A stretch of DNA of 36,443 nt, taken from positions 1 through 36,443 of the forward strand of contig JAUCBJ010004761.1 in assembly GCA_032718475.1 (NCBI GenBank), read 5' to 3'. The DNA comes from Nemertoderma westbladi (Eukaryota > Xenacoelomorpha > Nemertodermatida > Nemertodermatidae). Positions within the stretch are counted from its first letter, which is position 1. Each line of letters starts with the position of its first letter. This document shows, one piece after another, positions 1-13,032 of the stretch. The notes below the pieces were generated by a model. The model saw only the letters and a program-made list of their open reading frames with translations. It made no database searches and was not told where the DNA came from. A program made the translations under genes and the position numbers.

Positions 1-2
1 TA

Positions 3-1595
3 GAAGTAAAAGTGTCTGAGTCTGTACTCCCAGATATTCCCATTGGCGATATCTCCTTTGCAGAAGTGAAGGCTGCTGCAAAGAGCATTAAGACCAATCG
101 TGCCAGTGGAGTAGATGGTGTTCCCCCTGAGGTCTTTAAAATACCTGAGTGTTTAAAGCTCATCTATCCCATCATAGTAGACATGTACCGTACAACAAGA
201 GTCCCACAAGAAATGAAAACAAATAAGTTGGTGCCAGTTCCCAAGAAGGGCAACCTAACACTCTATGGTTCTTTTCGGGGAATCTCATTGATCTCGATTG
301 CTGCAAAACTATACAATAGAATTCTATTAAATCGCATCAGGGATCCCATTGAGAGACTGCTACGTGGAAATCAGAATGGGTTCCGTAAAGGTCGTGGGAC
401 CATGGAGCCCATTTTGGCACTTAGAAGGATAATTGAAGAGTTATCAAAAAAGAAAGACAGGCATCTGGCTGTTATCTTTGTTGACTTCTTCAAGGCCTTT
501 GATTCAGTCTCTCGCTCACGTATGTTCAGCATACTTTCATTATATGGGATTCCTGATGAAATTATTGCAGCAATCAGATCAGTATACGATGGTTCGACAA
601 CATTTGTGTCTACTGTTGACGGTGACACAGAACCATTTGAAGTGTTATGGGGCGTCCTCCAAGGAGACACACTTGCACCATTCTTGTTCATTATTGTGGT
701 TGACTATGTTCTACGCATGTCCTTAGATCATCATAATGATGATGGGGTGATGATAACTCCACCTACTGGCTCCAGAAGTCGAGGAAATCCTGCCAAGTAC
801 CTAACTGATCTAGACTTTGCTGATGACTTAGGAGTACTCTCAGAATCATTAGAGGGAGCCCAGCGGCTCCTCAGCTCATTAGAACATGCTGCTTCTAGTG
901 TTGGTCTTTTTATTAACTCCAGAAAGACCAAAATTCTGACAGTTAACTTTGAAAGTCCTCAGCAAGTCTCTGATCGGATGAGCATAAGCTCAAAGGATGG
1001 TATGCTTGAGCATGTGGACGACTTCTGTTACCTGGGATCATGGATCCGGAAGTCAGGTGAGGACCTTCGAATACGTAAGGGAAAGGCATGGGCAGCCTTG
1101 AATAGGCTTTCCAGGATTTGGAAGTCACCTAGAATTAATCGGAAACTTAAGGTCCGATTATTTAGAGCAGCAGTAGTTCCAGTACTCCTCTACGGGAGTC
1201 CATGCTGGGCTCTAACTGCTGAGGACACCAAATCTCTGGATGGCACATTCACAAGAATGCTACGCCGGGTACATTGTGTCAAGTACAATGCTCACATCTC
1301 CAACCAGACACTATATAACATTGGAGGTGTCTCATTGGTTCCCCCAAGCTTGACACTAGAACAAAATCGCCTCCGCTTTGCAGGACATTGCTTTCGCCGT
1401 GAGGACCAGCCAGTGCATAATCTTGTACTTTGGCAGCCTCATGGAGTGAATAAGCATGGTGGACAGCCCATGACTTTCTTGAGACGCATCTTAAAGGACA
1501 CTGGCCTTAAAGATGCGGATGATCTAGCAAATGTCATGGGTGATAGGGAGTTGTGGCGGTGCAATTTTGTTGACAAGCCGGCACAGCATTCTTAA
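3..1595 (+). CDS. LINE reverse transcriptase, C-terminal part of ORF (5' end outside window)
   Basis: The frame is open from the window edge to a TAA at 1593-1595, so the start lies upstream; the GTG at 12 is not a real start. The protein copies LINE RNA into DNA at a nicked target. RT motifs appear in order: FRGISLISIAAK, NQNGFRKGRGT, the motif-A aspartate in FVDFFKAFD (about 477-503), motif B LQGDTLAPFLF, and the catalytic FADD box at 816-827. A C-terminal region follows (YLGSWIRKSG, LYGSPCWALT) that is common after the RT in APE-type LINEs. I see no RNase H and no C-terminal zinc knuckle. All visible catalytic residues are intact, so this copy could be functional if its upstream endonuclease half is. 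The upstream half was not seen. Confidence 0.9.
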   Translation, partial: EVKVSESVLPDIPIGDISFAEVKAAAKSIKTNRASGVDGVPPEVFKIPECLKLIYPIIVDMYRTTRVPQEMKTNKLVPVPKKGNLTLYGSFRGISLISIAAKLYNRILLNRIRDPIERLLRGNQNGFRKGRGTMEPILALRRIIEELSKKKDRHLAVIFVDFFKAFDSVSRSRMFSILSLYGIPDEIIAAIRSVYDGSTTFVSTVDGDTEPFEVLWGVLQGDTLAPFLFIIVVDYVLRMSLDHHNDDGVMITPPTGSRSRGNPAKYLTDLDFADDLGVLSESLEGAQRLLSSLEHAASSVGLFINSRKTKILTVNFESPQQVSDRMSISSKDGMLEHVDDFCYLGSWIRKSGEDLRIRKGKAWAALNRLSRIWKSPRINRKLKVRLFRAAVVPVLLYGSPCWALTAEDTKSLDGTFTRMLRRVHCVKYNAHISNQTLYNIGGVSLVPPSLTLEQNRLRFAGHCFRREDQPVHNLVLWQPHGVNKHGGQPMTFLRRILKDTGLKDADDLANVMGDRELWRCNFVDKPAQHS

Positions 1596-1602
1596 AAATG
1601 CA

Positions 1603-1615
1603 GCTGCAATGCAGC
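1603..1615 (+). other. 3' UTR stem-loop of LINE copy 1
   Basis: GCTGC-AAT-GCAGC forms a 5-bp stem with a 3-nt loop, 8 nt after the stop codon and 10 nt before the (TAG)n tail. The same sequence occurs at the end of the second copy, near 34530-34542. LINE 3' hairpins often serve as RT recognition sites; that role here is an inference. Confidence 0.5.
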
Positions 1616-4600
1616 ATGCCGATCCTAGTAGTAGTAGTAGTGTATGGCTATTCCGTATGCAATAACTAACTTTCACTTTCACAGTTGTATGGCTATTCCG
1701 TATGCAATAACTAACTTTCACTTTCACAGTTGTATGGCTATTCCGTATGCAATAACTAACTTTCACTTTCACAGTTGTATGGCTATTCCGTATGCAATAA
1801 CTAACTTTCACTTTCACAGTTGTATGGCTATTCCGTTTGCAATAACTAACTTTCACTTTCACAGTTGTATGGCTATTCCGTATGTAATAACTAACTTTCA
1901 CTTTCACAGTTGTATGGCTATTCCGTATGCAATAACTAACTTTCACTTTCACAGTTGTATGGCTATTCCGTATGTAATAACTAACTTTCACTTTCAGAGT
2001 TGTATGGCTATTCCGTATGCAATAACTAACTTTCACTTTCACAGTTGTATGGCTATTCCGTATGCAATAACTAACTTTCACTTTCACAGTTGTATGGCTA
2101 TTCCGTATGCAATAACTAACTTTCACTTTCACAGTTGTATGGCTATTCCGTATGCAATAACTAACTTTCACTTTCACAGTTGTATGGCTATTCCGTATGC
2201 AATAACTAACTTTCACTTTCACAGTTGTATGGCTATTCCGTATGCAATAACTAACTTTCACTTTCACAGTTGTATGGCTATTCCGTATGCAATAACTAAC
2301 TTTCACTTTCACAGTTGTATGGCTATTCCGTTTGCAATAACTAACTTTCACTTTCACAGTTGTATGGCTATTCCGTATGTAATAACTAACTTTCACTTTC
2401 ACAGTTGTATGGCTATTCCGTATGCAATAACTAACTTTCACTTTCACAGTTGTATGGCTATTCCGTTTGCAATAACTAACTTTCACTTTCACAGTTGTAT
2501 GGCTATTCCGTATGCAATAACTAACTTTCACTTTCACAGTTGTATGGCTATTCCGTATGCAATAACTAACTTTCACTTTCACAGTTGTATGGCTATTCCG
2601 TATGCAATAACTAACTTTCACTTTCACAGTTGTATGGCTATTCCGTATGCAATAACTAACTTTCACTTTCACAGTTGTATGGCTATTCCGTATGCAATAA
2701 CTAACTTTCACTTTCACAGTTGTATGGCAATTCCGTATGCAATAACTAACTTTCACTTTCACAGTTGTATGGCTATTCCGTTTGCAATAACTAACTTTCA
2801 CTTTCACAGTTGTATGGCTATTCCGTATGTAATAACTAACTTTCACTTTCACAGTTGTATGGCTATTCCGTATGCAATAACTAACTTTCACTTTCACAGT
2901 TGTATGGCTATTCCGTATGCAATAACTAACTTTCACTTTCACAGTTGTATGGCTATTCCGTATGCAATAACTAACTTTCACTTTCACAGTTGTATGGCTA
3001 TTCCGTATTCAATAACTAACTTTCACTTTCACAGTTGTATGGCTATTCCGTATGCAATAACTAACTTTCACAGTTGTATGGCTATTCCGTATGTAATAAC
3101 TAACTTTCACTTTCACAGTTGTATGGCTATTCCGTATGCAATAACTATCTTTCACTTTCACAGTTGTATGGCAATTCCGTATGCAATAACGAACTTTCAC
3201 TTTCACAGTTGTATGGCTATTCCGTTTGCAATAACTAACTTTCACTTTCACAGTTGTATGGCTATTCCGTATGTAATAACTAACTTTCACTTTCACAGTT
3301 GTATGGCTATTCCGTATGCAATAACTAACTTTCACTTTCACAGTTGTATGGCTATTCCGTATTCAATAACTAACTTTCACTTTCACAGTTGTATGGCTAT
3401 TCCGTATGCAATAACTAACTTTCACAGTTGTATGGCTATTCCGTATGCAATAACTAACTTTCACTTTAATACTTTCACAGTTGTATGGCTATTCCGTATG
3501 CAATAACTAACTTTCACTTTCACAGTTGTATGGCTATTCCGTATGCAATAACTAACTTTCACAGTTGTATGGCTATTCCGTATGCAATAACTAACTTTCA
3601 CTTTAATACTTTCACAGTTATATGGCTATTCCGTATGCAATAACTAACTTTCACTTTCACAGTTGTATGGCTATTCCGTATGCAATAACTAACTTTCACT
3701 TTCACAGTTGTATGGCTATTCCGTATGTAATAACTAACTTTCACTTTCACAGTTGTATGGCTATTCCGTATGCAATAACTAACTTTCACTTTCACAGTTG
3801 TATGGCTATTCCGTATGCAATAACTAACTTTCACTTTCACAGTTGTATGGCTATTCCGTATGCAATAACTAACTTTCACAGTTGTATGGCTATTCCGTAT
3901 GTAATAACTAACTTTCACTTTCACAGTTGTATGGCTATTCCGTATGCAATAACTAACTTTCACATTCACAGTTGTATGGCTATTCCGTATGCAATAACTA
4001 ACTTTCACTTTCACAGTTGTATGTATGGCTATTCCGTATGCAATAACTAACTTTCACTTTCACAGTTGTATGGCTATTCCGTATGCAATAACTAACTTTC
4101 ACTTTCACAGTTGTATGGCTATTCCGTATGCAATAACTAACTTTCACATTCACAGTTGTATGGCTATTCCGTATGCAATAACTAACTTTCACTTTCACAG
4201 TTGTATGTATGGCTATTCCGTATGCAATAACTAACTTTCACTTTCACAGTTGTATGGCTATTCCGTATGCAATAACTAACTTTCACTTTCACAGTTGTAT
4301 GGCTATTCCGTATGCAATAACTAACTTTCACTTTCACAGTTGTATGGCTATTCCGTATGCAATAACTAACTTTCACTTTCACAGTTGTATGGCTATTCCG
4401 TATGCAATAACTAACTTTCACTTTCACAGTTGTATGGCTATTCCGTATGCAATAACTAACTTTTACTTTCACAGTTGTATGGCTATTCCGTATGCAATAA
4501 CTAACTTTCACAGTTGTATGGCTATTCCGTATGTAATAACTAACTTTCACTTTCACAGTTGTATGGCTATTCCGTATGCAATAACTAACTTTCACATTCA

Positions 4601-6513
4601 CAGTTGTATGGCTATTCCGTATGCAATAACTAACTTTCACATTCACAGTTGTATGGCTATTCCGTATGCAATAACTAACTTTCACTTTCACAGTTGTATG
4701 TATGGCTATTCCGTATGCAATAACTAACTTTCACTTTCACAGTTGTATGGCTATTCCGTATGCAATAACTAACTTTCACTTTCACAGTTGTATGGCTATT
4801 CCGTATGCAATAACTAACTTTCACTTTCACAGTTGTATGGCTATTCCGTATGCAATAACTAACTTTCACTTTCACAGTTGTATGGCTATTCCGTATGCAA
4901 TAACTAACTTTCACTTTCACAGTTGTATGGCTATTCCGTATGCAATAACTAACTTTCACTTTCACAGTTGTATGGCTATTCCGTATGCAATAACTAACTT
5001 TCACTTTCACAGTTGTATGGCTATTCCGTATGCAATAACTAACTTTCTCTTTCACAGTTGTATGGCTATTCCGTATGCAATAACTAACTTTCACTTTCAC
5101 AGTTGTATGGCTATTCCGTATGCAATAACTAACTTTCACTTTCACAGTTGTATGGCTATTCCGTATGCAATAACTAACTTTCACTTTCACAGTTGTATGG
5201 CTATTCCGTATGCAATAACTAACTTTCACTTTCACAGTTGTATGGCTATTCCGTATGCAATAACTATCTTTCACTTTCAGAGTTGTATGGCTATTCCGTA
5301 TGCAATAACTAACTTTCACTTTCACAGTTGTATGGCTATTCCGTATGCAATAACTAACTTTCACAGTTGTATGGCTATTCCGTATGTAATAACTAACTTT
5401 CACTTTCACAGTTGTATGGCTATTCCGTATGCAATAACTATCTTTCACTTTCACAGTTGTATGGCAATTCCGTATGCAATAACTAACTTTCACAGTTGTA
5501 TGGCTATTCCGTATGTAATAACTAACTTTCACTTTCACAGTTGTATGGCTATTCCGTATGCAATAACTATCTTTCACTTTCACAGTTGTATGGCTATTCC
5601 GTATGCAATAACTAACTTTCACAGTTGTATGGCTATTCCGTATGCAATAACTATCTTTCACTTTCACAGTTGTATGGCTATTCCGTATGCAATAACTAAC
5701 TTTCACTTTCACAGTTGTATGGCTATTCCGTATGCAATAACTAACTTTCACTTTCACAGTTGTATGGCTATTCCGTATGCAATAACTAACTTTCACTTTC
5801 ACAGTTGTATGGCTATTCCGTATGCAATAACTAACTTTCACTTTCACAGTTGTATGGCTATTCCGTATGCAATAACTAACTTTCACTTTCACAGTTGTAT
5901 GGCTATTCCGTATGCAATAACTAACTTTCACTTTCACAGTTGTATGGCTATTCCGTATGCAATAACTAACTTTCACAGTTGTATGGCTATTCCGTATGTA
6001 ATAACTAACTTTCACTTTCACAGTTGTATGGCTATTCCGTATGCAATAACTATCTTTCACTTTCACAGTTGTATGGCAATTCCGTATGCAATAACTAACT
6101 TTCACAGTTGTATGGCTATTCCGTATGTAATAACTAACTTTCACTTTCACAGTTGTATGGCTATTCCGTATGCAATAACTATCTTTCACTTTCACAGTTG
6201 TATGGCTGTTCCGTATGCAATAACTAACTTTCACAGTTGTATGGCTATTCCGTATGTAATAACTAACTTTCACTTTCACAGTTGTATGTATGGCTATTCC
6301 GTATGTAATAACTAACTTTCACTTTCACAGTTGTATGGCTATTCCGTATGCAATAACTATCTTTCACTTTCACAGTTGTATGGCTGTTCCGTATGCAATA
6401 ACTAACTTTCACAGTTGTATGGCTATTCCGTATGCAATAACTATCTTTCACTTTCACAGTTGTATGGCTGTTCCGTATGCAATAACTAACTTTCACAGTT
6501 GTATGGCTATTCC

Positions 6514-7166
6514 GTATGCAATAACTAACTTTCACTTTCACAGTTGTATGGCTATTCCGTATGCAATAACTAACTTTCACCTTCACAGTTGTATGGCAAT
6601 TCCGTATGGAATAACTAACTTTCACTTTCACAGTTGTATGGCTATTCCGTATGCAATAACTAACTTTCACTTTCACAGTTGTATGGCTATTCCGTATGCA
6701 ATAACTAACTTTCACTTTCAGAGTTGTATGGCTATTCCGTATGCAATAACTAACTTTCACTTTCACAGTTGTATGGCTATTCCGTATGCAATAACTAACT
6801 TTCACTTTCACAGTTGTATGTATGGCTATTCCGTATGCAATAACTAACTTTCACTTTCACAGTTGTATGGCTGTTCCGTATGCAATAACTAACTTTCACT
6901 TTCACAGTTGTATGGCTATTCCGTATGGAATAACTAACTTTCACTTTCACAGTTGTATGGCTATTCCGTATGCAATAACTAACTTTCACTTTCACAGTTG
7001 TATGGCTATTCCGTATGCAATAACTAACTTTCACTTTCAGAGTTGTATGGCTATTCCGTATGCAATAACTAACTTTCACTTTCACAGTTGTATGGCTATT
7101 CCGTATGCAATAACTAACTTTCACTTTCACAGTTGTATGTATGGCTATTCCGTATGCAATAACTAA
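6514..7166 (+). repeat. Higher-order satellite repeat: 319-bp (7-unit) block present twice
   Basis: Two consecutive blocks of seven units end in TGTATGTATGG at about 6808 and 7137. Each carries a GTATGGAATAAC unit and a CAGAGTTG unit at the same internal positions. The 319-bp period equals seven 45-bp monomers plus one 4-bp insert. Confidence 0.75.
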
Positions 7167-8654
7167 CTTTCACTTTCACAGTTGTATGGCTATTCCGTAT
7201 GCAATAACTAACTTTCACTTTCACAGTTGTATGGCTATTCCGTATGCAATAACTAACTTTCACTTTCACAGTTGTATGTATGGCTATTCCGTATGCAATA
7301 ACTAACTTTCACTTTCACAGTTGTATGGCTATTCCGTATGCAATAACTAACTTTCACTTTCACAGTTGTATGTATGGCTATTCCGTATGCAATAACTAAC
7401 TTTCACTTTCACAGTTGTATGGCTATTCCGTATGGAATAACTAACTTTCACTTTCACAGTTGTATGGCTATTCCGTATGCAATAACTAACTTTCACTTTC
7501 ACAGTTGTATGGCTATTCCGTATGCAATAACTAACTTTCACTTTCACAGTTGTGTGGCTATTCCGTATGCAATAACTAACTTTCACTTTCACAGTTGTAT
7601 GGCTATTCCGTATGCAATAACTAACTTTCACTTTCACAGTTGTATGGCTATTCCGTATGCAATAACTAACTTTCACTTTCACAGTTGTATGGCTATTCCG
7701 TATGCAATAACTAACTTTCACTTTCACAGTTGTATGGCTATTCCGTATGCAATAACTAACTTTCACTTTCACAGTTGTATGGCTATTCCGTATGCAATAA
7801 CTAACTTTCACTTTCACAGTTGTATGGCTATTCCGTATGCAATAACTAACTTTCACTTTCACAGTTGTATGGCTATTCCGTATGCAATAACTAACTTTCA
7901 CTTTCACAGTTGTATGGCTATTCCGTATGCAATAACTAACTTTCACTTTCACAGTTATATGGCTATTCCGTATGCAATAACTAACTTTCACTTTCACAGT
8001 TGTATGTATGGCTATTCCGTATGCAATAACTAACTTTCACTTTCACAGTTGTATGGCTATTCCGTATGCAATAACTAACTTTCACTTTCACAGTTGTATG
8101 GCAATTCCGTATGCAATAACTAACTTTCACAGTTGTATGGCTATTCCGTATGTAATAACTAACTTTCACTTTCACAGTTGTATGGCTATTCCGTATGCAA
8201 TAACTATCTTTCACTTTCACAGTTGTATGGCTATTCCGTATGCAATAACTAACTTTCACAGTTGTATGGCTATTCCGTATGCAATAACTAACTTTCACTT
8301 TCACAGTTGTATGGCTATTCCGTATGCAATAACTAACTTTCACTTTCACAGTTGTATGGCTATTCCGTATGCAATAACTAACTTTCATTTTCCGAGTTGT
8401 ATGGCTATTCCGTATGCAATAACTAACTTTCACTTTCACAGTTGTATGGCTATTCCGTATGCAATAACTAACTTTCACTTTCACAGTTGTATGGCTATTC
8501 CGTATGCAATAACTAACTTTCATTTTCCGAGTTGTATGGCTATTCCGTATGCAATAACTAACTTTCACTTTCACAGTTGTATGGCTATTCCGTATACAAT
8601 AACTAACTTTCACTTTCACAGTTGTATGGCTATTCCGTATGCAATAACTAACTT

Positions 8655-9200
8655 TCACAGTTGTATGGCTATTCCGTATGTAATAACTAACTTTCACTTT
8701 CACAATTGTATGGCTATTCTGTATGCAATAACTATCTTTCACTTTCACAGTTGTATGGCTATTCCGTATGCAATAACTAACTTTCACTTTCACAGTTGTA
8801 TGGCTATTCCGTATGCAATAACTAACTTTCACTTTCACAGTTGTATGGCTATTCCGTATGCAATAACTAACTTTCACTTTCACAGTTGTATGGCTATTCC
8901 GTATGGAATAACTAACTTTCACTTTCACAGTTGTATGGCTATTCCGTATGCAATAACTAACTTTCACTTTCACAGTTGTATGGCTATTCCGTATGCAATA
9001 ACTAACTTTCACTTTCACAGTTGTATGGCTATTCCGTATGCAATAACTAACTTTCACTTTCACAGTTGTATGGCTATTCCGTATGCAATAACTAACTTTC
9101 ACAGTTGTATGGCTATTCCGTATGTAATAACTAACTTTCACTTTCACAATTGTATGGCTATTCTGTATGCAATAACTATCTTTCACTTTCACAGTTGTAT
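8655..9200 (+). repeat. Higher-order satellite repeat: 444-bp (10-unit) period
   Basis: The paired rare variants CACAATTG and ATTCTGTATG, followed by an AACTATC unit, occur at 8701 and again at 9145. The 444-bp spacing equals nine 45-bp units and one 39-bp unit, and the intervening order is largely conserved, including a GTATGGAATAAC unit between them. Confidence 0.65.
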
Positions 9201-11779
9201 GGCAATTCCGTATGCAATAACGAACTTTCACTTTCACAGTTGTATGGCTATTCCGTATGTAATAACTAACTTTCACTTTCACAGTTGTATGGCTATTCCG
9301 TATGCAATAACTAACTTTCACTTTCACAGTTGGATGGCTATTCCGTATGCAATAACTAACTTTCACTTTCACAGTTGTATGGCTATTCCGTATTCAATAA
9401 CTAACTTTCACTTTCACAGTTGTAAGGCTATTCCGTATGCAATAACTAACTTTCACTTTCACAGTTGTATGGCTATTCCGTTTGCAATAACTAACTTTCA
9501 CTTTCACAGTTGTATGGCTATTCCGTATGTAATAACTAACTTTCACTTTCAGAGTTGTATGGCTATTCCGTATGCAATAACTAACTTTCACTTTCACAGT
9601 TGTATGGCTATTCCGTATTCAATAACTAACTTTCACTTTCACAGTTGTATGGCTATTCCGTATGCAATAACTAACTTTCACAGTTGTATGGCTATTCCGT
9701 ATGTAATAACTAACTTTCACTTTCAGAGTTGTATGGCTATTCCGTATGCAATAACTAACTTTCACTTTCAGAGTTGTATGGCTATTCCGTTTGCAATAAC
9801 TAACTTTCACTTTCACAGTTGTATGGCAATTCCGTATGCAATAACTAACTTTCACTTTCACAGTTGTATGGCTATTCCGTATGTAATAACTAAGTTTCAC
9901 TTTCAGAGTTGTATGGCTATTCCGTATGCAATAACTAACTTTCACTTTCACAGTTTTATGTATGGCTATTCCGTATGCAATAACTAACTTTCACTTTCAG
10001 AGTTGTATGGCTATTCCGTATGTAATAACTAACTTTCACTTTCACAGTTGTTTGGCTATTCCGTATGCAATAACTAACTTTCACTTTCACAGTTGTATGG
10101 CTATTCCGTATGCAATAACTAACTTTCACTTTCACAGTTGTATGGCTATTCCGTATGCAATAACTAACTTTCACTTTCAGAGTTGTATGGCTATTCCGTA
10201 TGTAATAACTAACTTTCACTTTCACAGTTGTATGGCTATTCCGTATGCAATAACTAACTTTCACTTTCACAGTTGTATGGCTATTCCGTATGCAATAACT
10301 AACTTTCACTTTCAGAGTTGTATGGCTATTCCGTATGTAATAACTAACTTTCACTTTCACAGTTGTTTGGCTATTCCGTATGTAATAACTAACTTTCACT
10401 TTCACAGTTGTATGGCTATTCCGTATGCAATAACTAACTTTCACTTTCACAGTTGTATGGCTATTCCGTATGCAATAACTAACTTTCACTTTCAGAGTTG
10501 TATGGCTATTCCGTATGTAATAACTAACTTTCACTTTCACAGTTGTTTGGCTATTCCGTATGTAATAACTAACTTTCACTTTCACAGTTGTATGGCTATT
10601 CCGTATGTAATAACTAACTTTCACTTTCACAGTTGTTTGGCTATTCCGTATACAATAACTAACTTTCACTTTCACAGTTGTTTGGCTATTCCGTATGCAA
10701 TAACTAACTTTCACTTTCAGAGTTGTATGGCTATTCCGTATGTAATAACTAACTTTCACAGTTGTATAACTATTCCGTATGCAATAACTAACTTTCACTT
10801 TCACAGTTATATGGCTATTCCGTATGCAATAACGAACTTTCACAGTTGTATGGCTATTCCGTATGCAATAACTAACTTTCACTTTCAGAGTTGTATGGCT
10901 ATTCCGTATGTAATAACTAACTTTCACAGTTGTATAACTATTCCGTATGCAATAACTAACTTTCACTTTCACAGTTATATGGCTATTCCGTATGCAATAA
11001 CGAACTTTCACAGTTGTTTGGCTATTCCGTATGCAATAACTAACTTTCACTTTCACAGTTGCATGGCTATTCCGTATGCAATAACTAACTTTCGCTTTCA
11101 GAGTTTTATGTATGGCTATTCCGTATGAAATAACTAACTTCCACTTTCACAGTTGTATGGCTATTCCGTATGCAATAACTAACTTTCACTTTCACAGTTG
11201 TATGGCTATTCCGTATACAATAACTAACTTTCACTTTCACAGTTGTTTGGCTATTCCGTATGCAATAACTAACTTTCACTTTCAGAGTTGTATGGCTATT
11301 CCGTATGTAATAACTAACTTTCACTTTCACAGTTGTATAACTATTCCGTATGCAATAACTAACTTTCACTTTCACAGTTATATGGCTATTCCGTATGCAA
11401 TAACGAACTTTCACAGTTGTATGGCTATTCCGTATGCAATAACTAACTTTCACTTTCACAGTTATATGGCTATTCCGTATGCAATAACGAACTTTCACTT
11501 TCACAGTTGTATGGCTATTCCGTATGCAATAACTAACTTTCACTTTCACAGTTGTATGTATGGCTATTCCGTATGCAATAACTAACTTTCACTTTCACAG
11601 TTATATGGCTATTCCGTATGCAATAACGAACTTTCACAGTTGTATGGCTATTCCGTATGCAATAACTAACTTTCACTTTCACAGTTATATGGCTATTCCG
11701 TATGCAATAACGAACTTTCACTTTCACAGTTGTATGGCTATTCCGTATGCAATAACTAACTTTCACTTTCACAGTTGTA

Positions 11780-13032
11780 TGTATGGCTATTCCGTATGCA
11801 ATAACTAACTTTCACTTTCACAGTTGTATGGCTATTCCGTATGCAATAACTAACTTTCACTTTCACAGTTGTATGTATGGCTATTCCGTATGCAATAACT
11901 AACTTTCACTTTCACAGTTGTATGGCTATTCCGTATGCAATAACTAACTTTCACAGTTGTATGGCTATTCCGTATGCAATAACTAACTTTCACTTTCACA
12001 GTTGTATGGCTATTCCGTATGCAATAACGAACTTTCACTTTCACAGTTGTATGGCTATTCCGTATGCAATAACTAACTTTCACTTTCACAGTTGTAAGGC
12101 TATTCCGTATACAATAATTAACTTTCACTTTCACAGTTGTATGGCTATTCCGTATGCAATAACTAACTTTCACTTTCACAGTTGTAAGGCTATTCCGTAT
12201 ACAATAACTAACTTTCACTTTCACAGTTGTATGGCTATTCCGTATGCAATAACGAACTTTCACTTTCACAGTTGTATGGCTATTCCGTATGCAATAACTA
12301 ACTTTCACTTTCACAGTTGTAAGGCTATTCCGTATACAATAACTAACTTTCACTTTCACAGTTGTATGGCTATTCCGTATGCAATAACTAACTTTCACTT
12401 TCACAGTTGTATGTATGGCTATTCCGTATGCAATAACTAACTTTCACTTTCACAGTTGTATGGCTATTCCGTATGCAATAACTAACTTTCACTTTCACAG
12501 TTGTATGTATGGCTATTCCGTATGCAATAACTAACTTTCACTTTCACAGTTGTATGGCTATTCCGTATGCAATAACTAACTTTCACAGTTGTATGGCTAT
12601 TCCGTATGCAATAACTAACTTTCACTTTCACAGTTGTATGGCTATTCCGTATGCAATAACGAACTTTCACTTTCACAGTTGTATGGCTATTCCGTATGCA
12701 ATAACTAACTTTCACTTTCACAGTTGTAAGGCTATTCCGTATACAATAATTAACTTTCACTTTCACAGTTGTATGGCTATTCCGTATGCAATAACTAACT
12801 TTCACTTTCACAGTTGTAAGGCTATTCCGTATACAATAACTAACTTTCACTTTCACAGTTGTATGGCTATTCCGTATGCAATAACGAACTTTCACTTTCA
12901 CAGTTGTATGGCTATTCCGTATGCAATAACTAACTTTCACTTTCACAGTTGTAAGGCTATTCCGTATACAATAACTAACTTTCACTTTCACAGTTGTATG
13001 GCTATTCCGTATGCAATAACTAACTTTCACAG
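11780..13032 (+). repeat. Higher-order satellite repeat: about 632-bp block present twice
   Basis: Two adjacent blocks (about 11780-12400 and 12412-13032) share the same order of monomer variants. Each has two 49-bp units, one 39-bp unit, AACGAAC units, AAGG/TATACAATAA units, and the rare unit with TATACAATAATTAAC. Spacing is 632 bp, matching 14 units (eleven of 45, one of 39, two of 49). This shows segmental duplication of multi-monomer blocks within the array. Confidence 0.85.

Larger units (their letters stand above)
1..1640 (+). mobile_element. APE-type LINE (non-LTR retrotransposon), copy 1, 3' part
   Basis: This is the 3' portion of a LINE that runs off the left edge. Its first base corresponds to about 32953 of the full-length copy at 30840-34574, and the two are nearly identical. 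It contains an open reverse-transcriptase frame, a 45-nt 3' UTR with a short stem-loop, and a (TAG)5 tail at 1626-1640 that abuts the satellite. The very short 3' UTR and simple-repeat tail resemble RTE-like LINEs, but clade assignment is an inference and needs a phylogeny. Copy 1 lacks the frameshift and the 29-nt net deletion that break the other copy. Confidence 0.9.
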
